NCBI RefSeq assembly: GCF_013177695.1
Contig: NZ_WOEY01000002.1
Span: forward strand, 42,060-106,059
Origin: Paraburkholderia solitsugae
GTDB lineage: Bacteria; Pseudomonadota; Gammaproteobacteria; Burkholderiales; Burkholderiaceae
DNA length: 64,000 nucleotides
Direction of reading: 5' to 3'
The position numbers and the translations under genes are program-made. This document shows positions 20,412-28,979 of the stretch, piece after piece (the stretch's first letter is position 1; each line of letters starts with the position of its first letter). Under the pieces are notes generated by a model. It had not been told where the DNA came from. It worked only from the letters and a program-made list of their open reading frames with translations, and ran no database searches.

Positions 20412-20484
20412 GTAACCACTAAAAATGCTCTTGACAAGTTACACGCCAAATGAGTAACCTTTAAAACAACATCAAACAGGTTAC
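20412..20484. promoter_or_regulatory. Array of GTTAC half sites with a promoter
   Basis: GTAACC (20412-20417), GTTAC (20438-20442), GTAACC (20454-20459) and GGTTAC (20479-20484) alternate in orientation. A TTGACA box at 20431-20436 is followed after 18 bp by TAACCT, so the middle pair would overlap a promoter reading toward the hydrolase gene. This is a candidate operator for the CGNR regulator. Confidence 0.5.
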
Positions 20485-20546
20485 ATATCGCGGCGCTGTT
20501 AGCCGTATGTCACAGGCGATTTCCACTATCTTCAAAGGAGAGGAAC

Positions 20547-21242
20547 ATGTCGTTTGGCAATGTCAGCGTCGTGCTCGTACACGGCGCATGGGCGGACGGA
20601 TCGAGTTGGAGCAAGGTGATCAATCGTCTGAGAGACCAAGGCGTCAATGCCATTGCGGCTCCGCTGCCGCTCACGTCCTTGAGTGACGACGTCACCGCGC
20701 TCGACCGGGCACTTGAACGGATCGAAGGTCCGGTGGTATTGGCTGGCCACGCGTATGCAGGCGCGGTGATAGGGTCGACCCGGTCCCGAAATATCGAGGC
20801 ATTGGTTTATGTCGCCGCGCTGGCACCCGACGAAGGAGAAACGGTGAGCGACGTGTTCTACCGCGGCGAAACACATCCGCAGGCACCGCAACTCACGCCG
20901 GATCGACATGGGTTGATATGGCTGCCGCAAGAGGGATTCGCGCAGGCGTTTGCGCAGCACGCGGCGCCGCAGGAGCTGGCGGTGCTCACTGCGGTGCAGC
21001 GCCCCATCTCGGTGTCGTGCATCAGCGAAGCGGTCGGGCGCCCGCTGTGGAAAGACCGCCCGAGCTGGTTCCTGATCGCTGAACAGGACCGGATGATCAA
21101 CCCGGGCACCCAGAATTTCATGGCAGGTCGCATGAATGCGCACGTGCGGTCGTACGAGGCCGATCACACGCCGATCGTGACGGCTCCCGACGCGGTGACC
21201 CATGTCATCGTCGAAGCGGTTCAGTCAGTTTCCGCTCGCTAA
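20547..21242 (+). CDS. Alpha/beta hydrolase-fold protein lacking the usual nucleophile
   Basis: 231 residues with an aaaggagagg ribosome site. It begins 'VVLVHGAWADGSSWSKV', the oxyanion region of a common alpha/beta hydrolase group. The nucleophile elbow normally GHSYGG reads 'GHAYAGAVI', so the Ser is Ala. The later acid/His region is 'ADHTPIVTAPDAVTHVI'. Homologues with GHAYAG are probably widespread in Burkholderiaceae, so this looks like a subfamily trait rather than a single mutation. Function unknown. It is the first of three aligned genes (hydrolase, hydrolase, SDR) facing the CGNR regulator. Confidence 0.85.
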   Translation: MSFGNVSVVLVHGAWADGSSWSKVINRLRDQGVNAIAAPLPLTSLSDDVTALDRALERIEGPVVLAGHAYAGAVIGSTRSRNIEALVYVAALAPDEGETVSDVFYRGETHPQAPQLTPDRHGLIWLPQEGFAQAFAQHAAPQELAVLTAVQRPISVSCISEAVGRPLWKDRPSWFLIAEQDRMINPGTQNFMAGRMNAHVRSYEADHTPIVTAPDAVTHVIVEAVQSVSAR

Positions 21243-21336
21243 CCTTATCCGTAAGTTGCGTGCGACCTGCGATGCCGAACATCGCAAGGCGCCGTTCGTC
21301 ACCTGTCTATCCCTATTCGCCCTGCGGAGGGAGATC

Positions 21337-22191
21337 ATGAGTTCCATTTTCTATCGTCATGCCGATGTCGACGGCTTCAAAGTGTTCTACCGTGAAGCCG
21401 GCCGCCCGGGTGCCCCAAAGCTGCTGCTTCTGCACGGCTTTCCGAGCTCGAGCCATATGTTTCGGGACCTGATTCCAAAGCTCGCTGACCGTTTCCATAT
21501 CGTCGCGCCGGATCTGCCCGGATTCGGACAGTCCGACATTCCCGGCCGGGACGGTTTTGCGTACACGTTCGACAACATTGCCAACGTCATCGAGCGTTTC
21601 ACCAAGGTGATCGGTTTCGATCGTTTTGCGGTCTACGTATTCGACTACGGTGCGCCAACCGGTTTCCGGCTTGCCATCCGCCATCCTGAGCGGATCACCG
21701 CGATCATTTCGCAGAACGGCAACGCCTATGGAGAAGGATTGAGCGACGGATGGAATCCGATTCGCGCCTATTGGCAAGACGCTTCGCCCGCGAATCGGGA
21801 AGCGCTTCGCGCGCTGCTCACGCACGAGACGACGGTCTGGCAGTACACCCATGGCGTGCCCGACACGGCTTCCGTATCGCCAGACGGCTACTCGCTCGAC
21901 GACTTCTATCTGAGCCGGCCGGGTGCGGACGAGATACAACTCGACCTGTTCCGCGACTACCGAAGCAACGTCGCGTTGTACCCCGCGTTCCAACAGTACT
22001 TCCGCGCACATCAGCCGCCCTTGCTCGCCGTGTGGGGGAAAAACGATCCCTTCTTTTTGCCCGCGGGTGCCGAGGCTTTCAAGCGCGATATCCCGGGCGC
22101 CGTGGTGCGCTTCTTCGATACCGGACACTTTGCGCTAGAGACGCACGCTGCGGAAATCGCGGTGGCCATTTCTGACTTCTTCACTCACTGA
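21337..22191 (+). CDS. Alpha/beta hydrolase, haloalkane dehalogenase/epoxide hydrolase-like
   Basis: 284 residues from ATG 21337 (cggaggga site). 'LLLHGFPSSSHMFRDLIP' is the oxyanion loop, the nucleophile Asp is in 'VYVFDYGAPTGFRLAIRHPERI', the acid Asp is in 'WGKNDPFF' and the His is in 'FFDTGHFALETH'. An Asp nucleophile places it with haloalkane dehalogenases and epoxide hydrolases. The residue after the nucleophile is Tyr, not the halide-binding Trp of true haloalkane dehalogenases, so dehalogenation is unproven. It lies 94 bp after the first hydrolase. Confidence 0.86.
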   Translation: MSSIFYRHADVDGFKVFYREAGRPGAPKLLLLHGFPSSSHMFRDLIPKLADRFHIVAPDLPGFGQSDIPGRDGFAYTFDNIANVIERFTKVIGFDRFAVYVFDYGAPTGFRLAIRHPERITAIISQNGNAYGEGLSDGWNPIRAYWQDASPANREALRALLTHETTVWQYTHGVPDTASVSPDGYSLDDFYLSRPGADEIQLDLFRDYRSNVALYPAFQQYFRAHQPPLLAVWGKNDPFFLPAGAEAFKRDIPGAVVRFFDTGHFALETHAAEIAVAISDFFTH

Positions 22192-22242
22192 GGCATTCGA
22201 AGCACGGAACCACGCTTCATTCACGCAACCAGGAGACGCAAC

Positions 22243-23013
22243 ATGTCCAGCAAAGTCGCCATCGTAACGGGCGCAAGCCAGGGTATCGGTCGTTCGACCG
22301 CCATCAGACTGGCGCGGGATTTTGACTCGATCGTGCTCGTTGCGCGCAATCGCGCGAACCTCGAGGAGACCGCCATCGAAGTGAAGAAGGCCGGCGCGGA
22401 GTGGCTTGTTATCGACGTCGACCTCTCTGAAGCCGATGCTGCATGGCAAGTCGTCGACCAGACACTCGCGACGTTCGGGCGGATCGACGCATTGCTCAAC
22501 ATTGCGGGCGCAGTGCCGCAGATCGATGTGCTCGAGATGACCGACGAGCAATGGGACGGTGGTCTCGCGCTAAAACTTCACGGCGCGCGACGATTGACGA
22601 TCGCGGCATGGCCGTCGCTGAAGGAGAACTCCGGATCAGTCGTGCTGATGTCCGGGAATTCGGCGCTGTTTCCCAAGGCGCCCTACGCGGCGGTGGGCAC
22701 GATCAACGCAGCGATCGTGGCGCTCGCGAAAGCCTTCTCTGATCGCGGCATCACTGATGGCGTGCAGGTGAACAGCGTGCTGCCGGGACCCGTGATGACC
22801 GACCGGCGACGCTCGTACCTGGAACATTGGGCGCCGCTGCATAACATGTCCGTCGAAGAGGCGACGGCGAAGTTTCCCGTTGAAGCGGGTATTGCGCGTT
22901 ACGGCACGCCGGAGGAGATTGCCGAGCTAATGGCGTTCGTCGTGTCGCCTGCGGCGCGCTGGATGACGGGCTCGACGTTGCGGATGGACGGCGGAGAAGT
23001 GAAGTCGATCTGA
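22243..23013 (+). CDS. Short-chain dehydrogenase/reductase
   Basis: 256 residues, classical SDR: 'VTGASQGIGRSTAI' (TGxxxGxG cofactor site), 'LLNIAGAVP' (NAG-like motif), 'PYAAVGTINAAIVALAKAF' in place of the usual YxxxK, and the C-terminal 'GSTLRMDGGEVKSI'. The segment normally YxxSK appears as Y-A-A-V-G-T-I-N, so the catalytic Lys is replaced by Asn; activity may be altered. It has an aggagacgcaac ribosome region and follows the hydrolase by 51 bp, so it is probably the last gene of the cluster. Confidence 0.87.
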   Translation: MSSKVAIVTGASQGIGRSTAIRLARDFDSIVLVARNRANLEETAIEVKKAGAEWLVIDVDLSEADAAWQVVDQTLATFGRIDALLNIAGAVPQIDVLEMTDEQWDGGLALKLHGARRLTIAAWPSLKENSGSVVLMSGNSALFPKAPYAAVGTINAAIVALAKAFSDRGITDGVQVNSVLPGPVMTDRRRSYLEHWAPLHNMSVEEATAKFPVEAGIARYGTPEEIAELMAFVVSPAARWMTGSTLRMDGGEVKSI

Positions 23014-23092
23014 CATGGAGGCCGCGATGCTCGCGGATCGCGGCGAAGACGACGCGCTCAATGCTTGAAGCGCGTCGCAACCCGGCACATCG

Positions 23093-24652
23093 TCAGACAG
23101 CCTCGCCTTGCAACCGGAACACGTTGACGACGTCGCGCAGCATCTGCGCCTGTTCCTGCATCGATTGCGCGGCGGCAGCCGCTTCTTCGACCATCGCTGC
23201 GTTTTGCTGCGTGGTCTCGTCCATTTGCGCAATGGCGACGTTGACCTGCTCGATGCCACGGCTTTGTTCCTCGGAGGCCGCCGAGATTTCGCTGATGATG
23301 TCAGTGACGCGCTTCACTGCGTCGACGAGCGAATTCATCGTCCCGCCCGCTTTTTCGACGAGCGCCTTGCCGTCGTCGACGCGTTCCACCGAGTCCTCGA
23401 TCAGGCTCTTGATCTCCTTCGCCGCGTCCGAGCTGCGGCGCGCAAGATTGCGCACTTCGCCCGCCACCACGGCAAAGCCGCGCCCTTCTTCGCCAGCACG
23501 CGCGGCTTCGACGGCCGCGTTCAACGCGAGAATATTGGTCTGAAACGCAATGCTCTCAATCACGGCGATGATGTCGACCACGCGCGCCGAACTGGCCGCG
23601 ATGTTCTGCATGTTCGCCACCACCTGCTGGACCACCTCGCCGCCTTCGCCCGCGAGATTCGATGCGCTGCGCGCCATCTGGTTCGCGTGCAATGCGTTGT
23701 CGGCGTTCTGCTTCACGGTCGCGGTAAGCTGCTCCATGCTCGCTGCGGTTTCGCCCAGCGACGACGCCTGCTCTTCGGTACGCGCCGACAGATCGAGGTT
23801 GCCCGCTGCGATCTGCTCTGCCGCGACAGTGATCGTTTCAGTGCCGCTGCGAATGCGCCGGATCGTGTCAGCCAACCGGCTCTGCATGCGCTGCATCGCG
23901 AACAGCATGCTTTGCTGATCGTCGCTACCGAGTGCTACCGCACCCGATAGATCACCGTCCGCGATGGTTTCCGCCACGCGCGCAGCATACGCCGGCTCGC
24001 CGCCGAGACTGCGTTTTACGTTGCGAATGATCAGCACAAGCGCAATCGTGCTGAAGCTCCCTGTCACGAGAATGGTGATGAGATAACGCAGCAGATCGGC
24101 GCGGAACGCGTCGTTGATATCGTTCACGTAGACGCCCGAAATCAGATACCAGTCCCATGCGTCGAAGCGTTTGACGAAGCTGATTTTCGGCACGTGTTCA
24201 CTTTTGCCGGGCAATCTCGCCATATAGTCGACGAAGCCCTGTCCTTGCGACTGCGCGAGCTTGACCATGTCGACGAACAGTAGCTTGCCGTCGGTATCCG
24301 CGTAGTGCGTGACGTCCTTGTTGCGCAGATCAGCGAGCGTCGGATGCATGATGACGACCGGTGTCGCCGTCGTGATAATCATGTAGCCATTGCCGGGATA
24401 GCGCATCACCGACAGTCGCGCCATCGCCTGTTGCTTCGCCTGATCGAGCGTCAATTCGTGCTGATCGACGAGCTTCGCGTAGTCGGCCACGATGCCGTAC
24501 GCGCATTCAACTACGTTTTGCACCGCCGCCTTGCGCCCCGACAGCATCGTCGTGCGCGACTGCCACGCCGCCCAGCCGCCGAGGCCCAGCAGGCCAAGCC
24601 ATGTAATCAAAAGTGCAAGCCACAGTTTGGTATTCAAGCTGAGTCGGTTCAC
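23093..24652 (-). CDS. Methyl-accepting chemotaxis protein
   Basis: 519 residues: TM1 ([21 protein letters not shown]), a periplasmic single-Cache domain (sCache_2, '[23 protein letters not shown]' to '[12 protein letters not shown]'), TM2 near 190-210, HAMP, and a cytoplasmic signalling domain with the hairpin tip '[37 protein letters not shown]'. It senses a periplasmic ligand and controls CheA. The first 25 codons lie inside the left copy of a 300-bp direct repeat whose right copy carries only the 5' end of this gene. Confidence 0.95.
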   Translation of the reverse strand: MNRLSLNTKLWLALLITWLGLLGLGGWAAWQSRTTMLSGRKAAVQNVVECAYGIVADYAKLVDQHELTLDQAKQQAMARLSVMRYPGNGYMIITTATPVVIMHPTLADLRNKDVTHYADTDGKLLFVDMVKLAQSQGQGFVDYMARLPGKSEHVPKISFVKRFDAWDWYLISGVYVNDINDAFRADLLRYLITILVTGSFSTIALVLIIRNVKRSLGGEPAYAARVAETIADGDLSGAVALGSDDQQSMLFAMQRMQSRLADTIRRIRSGTETITVAAEQIAAGNLDLSARTEEQASSLGETAASMEQLTATVKQNADNALHANQMARSASNLAGEGGEVVQQVVANMQNIAASSARVVDIIAVIESIAFQTNILALNAAVEAARAGEEGRGFAVVAGEVRNLARRSSDAAKEIKSLIEDSVERVDDGKALVEKAGGTMNSLVDAVKRVTDIISEISAASEEQSRGIEQVNVAIAQMDETTQQNAAMVEEAAAAAQSMQEQAQMLRDVVNVFRLQGEAV

Positions 24653-24876
24653 GCCGTTTTCTCCATAGCCAGCCGTCGCCGGCTCAATCGCCAGGCTCAG
24701 TGTTCAACCACACTGGCATCGCAACGCGTGCGCGAGCAGCCAGAGGGTTATCACTGATTAACGGCGCGGCGGCGGATTACCTGAGTCAGGAAACACCCGA
24801 ATCGGGTGCTGCGCTGCCGCGCCTGGCGATCGGTTAGCTTGGATGGGTGCGGTGGCGGCTGAAGTAAGGCAGCGCA
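24576..24876. repeat. Left copy of a 300-bp direct repeat
   Basis: Matches 37739-38038 in the same orientation, with about 18 substitutions and one one-base gap by eye (near 94% identity). It contains the 5' end of the chemoreceptor gene, the gap before it, and the last 13 codons (LPYFSRHRTHPS, then stop) of the small membrane protein that is complete at the right copy. Similarity ends sharply at both edges. Confidence 0.9.
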
Positions 24877-25057
24877 TCTCGCGAGAACGAGCCGGCGCGT
24901 GGATGTCATGCTCGCGGGCGAGCAGCCGTACACACGCTGCCTCGCCGTCTACAAGGCCGTACTGGCGGCGCAAAAGGCACTCGAGAATAGGGAGGCAGAG
25001 CGCGGCGCCACGCTAACCGGTCAACGGCAAACGAGCACCTTCGCCTTTATCGTCTGA
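24863..25057 (+). pseudogene. Unrecognised C-terminal gene fragment at the left junction
   Basis: An open frame runs from inside the repeat to TGA at 25055-25057 and encodes 'LAGEQPYTRCLAVYKAVLAAQKALENREAERG', a helical, charged tail that looks protein-like but lacks a start or a recognisable domain. It may be a remnant left at the insertion boundary. Coding status is uncertain. Confidence 0.25.
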
Positions 25058-25117
25058 CAATTACCCATCATTCTGCTGATAAAATCGCGCTTTTTTTGAC
25101 TTCAGCGAGGAGTGGAT

Positions 25118-26089
25118 GTGATTGCAAGACTAACAAGGGCACTATCGGGTGCGGCTGTTGCCGCGAGTGTTGCGTATGCCATGCTGATGCCCCTGTCCCA
25201 ACCTGCGCAAGCGCAGGTCGAACCCCTGAAGGCCCCCGTCTATGGCGTGACGCTGGACGACCTGACAAAGCTGGACGCGATTGTCACATCACTGAGCAAC
25301 CTGCCGTATCGTCCGACCGTTCGCGTTGTGTTCGATCCGGGCACGTCGGCGGCGGATTACTACGCGCCTCTATTGCGCCTGCACGCGGTCGCAAATGTGA
25401 TGGGCGAAGTAATGGATTCGTACTACTTTCCGACCGATCTTTCCACCTACACGGCGAGGACGCAGGAGTTGGTGTCGACGCTGAAGAACACGGTCGATGT
25501 GTGGGAGATCGCGAACGAAATCAACGGCGAATGGCTGCGTAACAATCCGGACGGCACGAACACGGTGGTGAATTCGGAAGAGACCCAAATTGGCCAGATG
25601 GTCGCGGCGGCAAACTCGATCGTCAAAGCGGCCGGCGGCAAGACGGCCGTCACGCTCTACTACAACGACGACAGCAAGGGCAACAATTGCTGGGAAAAGC
25701 CGCAGGATTATTGGAAGACCTGGCCGACATCCTTCCTTCCCGCCGCGGTGCGGCAGGCCACGGACTACGCCCTTTTCAGCTACTACCCGTATCAGGACTG
25801 CCCGGGGCTGTCGCCGTCCTGGAGCGCGGATTTCACGGCACTCGAGACGATTTTCCCGAACGCCAAAGTTGGATTTGGCGAAATCGGCACGTCCGACACG
25901 TCCGCGCCGGCCTCGGTGCAGCAGAATCTGATCAAGACGTATTACCCGATGGTCGACAGCATGGCCGATCCGAAGTTTATCGGCGGCTTCTTCTGGTGGT
26001 ACTACGCAGAGGAAATGATCCCGTACTCGACCAGCACTTACTGGCAATTGCTGCGCCAGACCATCATCCCCCTGAAAGCGCCCGCCTGA
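25118..26089 (+). CDS. Secreted glycoside hydrolase-like TIM-barrel protein
   Basis: 323 residues from GTG 25118, with gcgagga 6 bases upstream; a GTG at 25112 is the alternative. The signal peptide MIARLTRALSGAAVAASVAYAMLMPLSQPAQA is followed by a clan-A-like barrel: 'VWEIANEINGEW' (Asn-Glu acid/base) near residue 132 and 'KVGFGEIGTSD' (candidate nucleophile Glu) near 260. I cannot assign a GH family; it is reminiscent of the endoglycosidases found with exopolysaccharide operons such as PslG. It is the only plus-strand gene of the polysaccharide block and would act in the periplasm or outside. It may trim or release the glycan. Confidence 0.75.
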   Translation: MIARLTRALSGAAVAASVAYAMLMPLSQPAQAQVEPLKAPVYGVTLDDLTKLDAIVTSLSNLPYRPTVRVVFDPGTSAADYYAPLLRLHAVANVMGEVMDSYYFPTDLSTYTARTQELVSTLKNTVDVWEIANEINGEWLRNNPDGTNTVVNSEETQIGQMVAAANSIVKAAGGKTAVTLYYNDDSKGNNCWEKPQDYWKTWPTSFLPAAVRQATDYALFSYYPYQDCPGLSPSWSADFTALETIFPNAKVGFGEIGTSDTSAPASVQQNLIKTYYPMVDSMADPKFIGGFFWWYYAEEMIPYSTSTYWQLLRQTIIPLKAPA

Positions 26090-26248
26090 GGCGTGAGGGT
26101 AGCCCGATGTCCGTGCCGGCATCGGGTGACCGTCCGACGACGCAACATGGAAGAAGCCTGTTCGGCGCAGCCGCGCCGGACAGGCCGGAGCTGTCCAGAC
26201 GTCCCTCGCTCCTGCCTTTTTCCGCGTCAACGACGGGTCTTCGAAGAG

Positions 26249-27148
26249 TCAATGACTCGACTCCTGCCGCGCCGAAGCGTTTGGCGCCAGTTCGCGAACG
26301 AGCGTGTCAGACACGTAGTGAGGACCGTCGAACAGCCAGGCTGAGTAACCGTCGTAGGCCTGCAACTGCACCCTCAATTCGTCAGCAGTTGCCGGGCGGA
26401 AGGTGTTCTGTCCTGCCGGTCGAAAAGCCTCGGCGATCACGCGCACACGTTGTTTTCCCAGCCGAGACGAAAGCGCATCCAGGTAGGTCCGCGCGACATG
26501 GGCCTCGCGTGCGTACACGCCACAACCATCCTGGAAGAACACGCCCACGTCCGCCGGCAGCCAGGAGGCGAGCCAGTCTGCCAGCGCGTCTCCCCCAATA
26601 TTGGATCGATCATAGACCGTGACCCAAAGAGGGTGCGGCAGCCGTTGCAGAATCCCGGCGAGCTTCGGCGCATCCTGCCATGTCGGATCGATCTCGACGG
26701 GGAAGTAATAGCCGGTCACGTGCAGCGGGGTGGGCAGACGCGCAACCGCCGCCGAGACATCGGCAAGCCTCGCTACATTGGCGCGCGCCCGCTTCTCATC
26801 CTGGTACCCGGCAAGCCCGAGGATGACGTTGCGTGCCCACGGCTCACGGCTGATCCGCTCCATGTCCGGAAGGTGTGCGACGGCAGGCATCCCTGCGTTG
26901 ACAATGAATGAAGTATCGTCGACGACGATCCACTGGATCAGCAGGTCGTGCACGCCCAGCAATTGCCAGTTCCCGGCGGGACGAGCCGTCGCATTGTCCG
27001 TCTGCCAGACGATTCCATCAACGTGAACGTCGGGCATCGTACAACTGCATCCGGCTACAAGGAGCGGAACACCCACAGCCGCCATGAGTTTGCCCCGACA
27101 GCACGAAAGCGGGCGTGCCATGGCCGGCATGTGACACCGCGTTCGCAT
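26249..27148 (-). CDS. Putative lipoprotein with DUF4434-like barrel, polysaccharide locus
   Basis: About 300 residues from ATG 27148; the start is uncertain, with in-frame ATGs at 27247, 27130 and 27121 and none with a good ribosome site. A lipobox is visible in 'MAAVGVPLLVAGCSC'. The body has 'HVTGYYFPVEIDPTWQD' and 'DVGVFFQDGCGVYAREAHVARTYLDAL', the pattern of DUF4434-type glycosidase-like barrels, though this is from memory. It lies directly downstream of nfrA on the same strand. Probable role: membrane-anchored glycan-handling protein of the NfrBA pathway. Confidence 0.65.
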   Translation of the reverse strand: MRTRCHMPAMARPLSCCRGKLMAAVGVPLLVAGCSCTMPDVHVDGIVWQTDNATARPAGNWQLLGVHDLLIQWIVVDDTSFIVNAGMPAVAHLPDMERISREPWARNVILGLAGYQDEKRARANVARLADVSAAVARLPTPLHVTGYYFPVEIDPTWQDAPKLAGILQRLPHPLWVTVYDRSNIGGDALADWLASWLPADVGVFFQDGCGVYAREAHVARTYLDALSSRLGKQRVRVIAEAFRPAGQNTFRPATADELRVQLQAYDGYSAWLFDGPHYVSDTLVRELAPNASARQESSH

Positions 27149-27299
27149 CGATCGAACCCAACGGCGGCAGCATTCGCGAATCTTCAGCGTTGCCTGGAAC
27201 GAACTCTCTTTCATCGTTGGATCCCGGCATGAATTTTTTTCCTTCATCGCAGATCGTCAGGCCGCTGCATCGAAGACGAGGCCGCTCCGTTGGGTAATT

Positions 27300-28979
27300 T
27301 CAAAACCACAGCGTCGCGCGCACCACCAGCCCGCGCGCGCGCGCCGCAGAGGTCAGCGGAAGGCGGTATTGCACCGTCACGTCGGCCCAGCTTGCAGGCG
27401 CGCTATATCGACTCTCGCGAAACCAGAAGCGAAACTGAATGCCGGGCCCGATGCCAATCGCTGTTTGATTCGTCTGGCGGTTGTCGTGATCGCCTGCGAG
27501 CGCGAGGTGAGGATAGACCGTCAGGTGGTCGTTTATCGCGGGCAGCCGCCACGTATGTCCGTAACGCAGTTCCGAATAGATGATATATCGGCCCTCGCTG
27601 ACAAAGTACGCTGCTTCCGCATAAGCTTGCCAGCTGCGCCAGCTCGGCTCGGTCACCCGCAGATCGGTACCGGCTTCTGACGAATAGCCAATGCGTGCCA
27701 GCCAGTCGTTCACTGAAAGGTTGCCGACGCGGATCAACCGCTCCGCGGTGAACACCACGTTCTGGTCCGCGAGGGGCTTGTAACGCGCGCCGACGGATGC
27801 TTGCACGGTCGGCCCGCCCGTCACGTTACCCGAGCCATCGTAGGCGGTGCCATAGCCGCGAACAAAGAGCTGAAAGATTCGCCCGTTCTGGTATCCGATC
27901 TTCGGTGGTTGCCAGTACGCTTCGATACCAGGCTGCAGCACGCTGACCGTGCCTTGCGGACCAAACGCGGCGCCCTGGTATGGCAGACTGACCTCGAAGC
28001 CCCATCTGCGCTCCAACTGCTCGACTTCCCGGCGATAACCGAACTTGCGCTGCTCATCGAATGAACCCTCGGTTTCGTCTGCATCAAGACTGCGCTTGAA
28101 GTATTCGATGGCTTGGTAGTTTTCCCCGATGCGCTTCGCGGCGTACCCGGCATCTGCCAGGTTGCCCGCGTTCCCAGCGCCGCCGGCAAAGCCTTGCCGA
28201 AATGCTTCGAGCGCCGTGTCGTCCTTGCCTTCGCGCAACAGGTCATAAGCCTTCTGAAGCATTTTCATTGCCTTATCGTCGCTCGGCGGCGGCTGCTGCG
28301 CGAGCGCAATCAGCTCGGCTGCGCTTTGCCTGTCTTCATCCGTTGATGCGTGACTTTGGGCAAGCTCGGCCGCATGAATCGCCCCCTCCCGGTCACCGTT
28401 GCGCAGCCGCAGTTGCGCGATCCGGATCTGTACTGCCGTATCCGGGTCGTCCTGAAGCGGCAGCAATGCTTCGCTCGCCTCATCGGGATCGTGCGCGGCG
28501 AGGGCGCTGTCGGCGAGAGCAAGACGCAGATTGCGCTGCTCCGCCGCATTCCATTCACCGGTCTCGAGAGCGGCCTTGAAGTCCCGCACCGCGACCTCAT
28601 AACGCCCTTCCTTTTGTGCGAGAAAGCCGTGCTGAGCCAGCACGCGACCGCTCTTGGGGAAGCGCTGCAGCAACGCCTCGGCCTGCGCGTCGGCCTGCTC
28701 GATCTTTCCTTCCCGGATCAGGACGTCGAGCAGCAACAACCCGAGCTGCTGGCTCGTAGGCTGCACCTTGAAGGCACGCGACGCAAAGTTCTCTGCGCGC
28801 GGCAAGTCACCTGCGTCGATCGCCTTATACGCGGCGTCCGCAAGGCGGTAGGCTCTCGGGACAAGCGTCTCGGGGCCGTTCGCCTGCGCGTGGAACGCGA
28901 TCGACATGAGGGCCGCAAGCCCGCTCATCCGGATGCGCAAGCTCAAGCGCGCTGCGCGTGTTTTTTTTGTGTGTTTCAT
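27300..28979 (-). CDS. nfrA: NfrA-like outer-membrane protein (TPR plus beta-barrel)
   Basis: 559 residues. The signal peptide ends near 'SIAFHAQA'. TPR repeats cover about 35-330 ('LADAAYKAIDAGDLPRAENFASRAFKVQP', 'EAFRQGFAGG', 'AIEYFKRSLDADE'). A C-terminal region of about 230 residues with alternating strands ends in the outer-membrane type '...VVRATLWF'. This matches the C-terminal domain of N4 phage receptor NfrA, but E. coli NfrA is near 990 residues, so this is a short form with fewer TPRs. It should export or anchor the polysaccharide made by NfrB. ATG overlaps the nfrB stop by 4 bases (ATGA), so the two are translationally coupled. Confidence 0.82.
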   Translation of the reverse strand: MKHTKKTRAARLSLRIRMSGLAALMSIAFHAQANGPETLVPRAYRLADAAYKAIDAGDLPRAENFASRAFKVQPTSQQLGLLLLDVLIREGKIEQADAQAEALLQRFPKSGRVLAQHGFLAQKEGRYEVAVRDFKAALETGEWNAAEQRNLRLALADSALAAHDPDEASEALLPLQDDPDTAVQIRIAQLRLRNGDREGAIHAAELAQSHASTDEDRQSAAELIALAQQPPPSDDKAMKMLQKAYDLLREGKDDTALEAFRQGFAGGAGNAGNLADAGYAAKRIGENYQAIEYFKRSLDADETEGSFDEQRKFGYRREVEQLERRWGFEVSLPYQGAAFGPQGTVSVLQPGIEAYWQPPKIGYQNGRIFQLFVRGYGTAYDGSGNVTGGPTVQASVGARYKPLADQNVVFTAERLIRVGNLSVNDWLARIGYSSEAGTDLRVTEPSWRSWQAYAEAAYFVSEGRYIIYSELRYGHTWRLPAINDHLTVYPHLALAGDHDNRQTNQTAIGIGPGIQFRFWFRESRYSAPASWADVTVQYRLPLTSAARARGLVVRATLWF

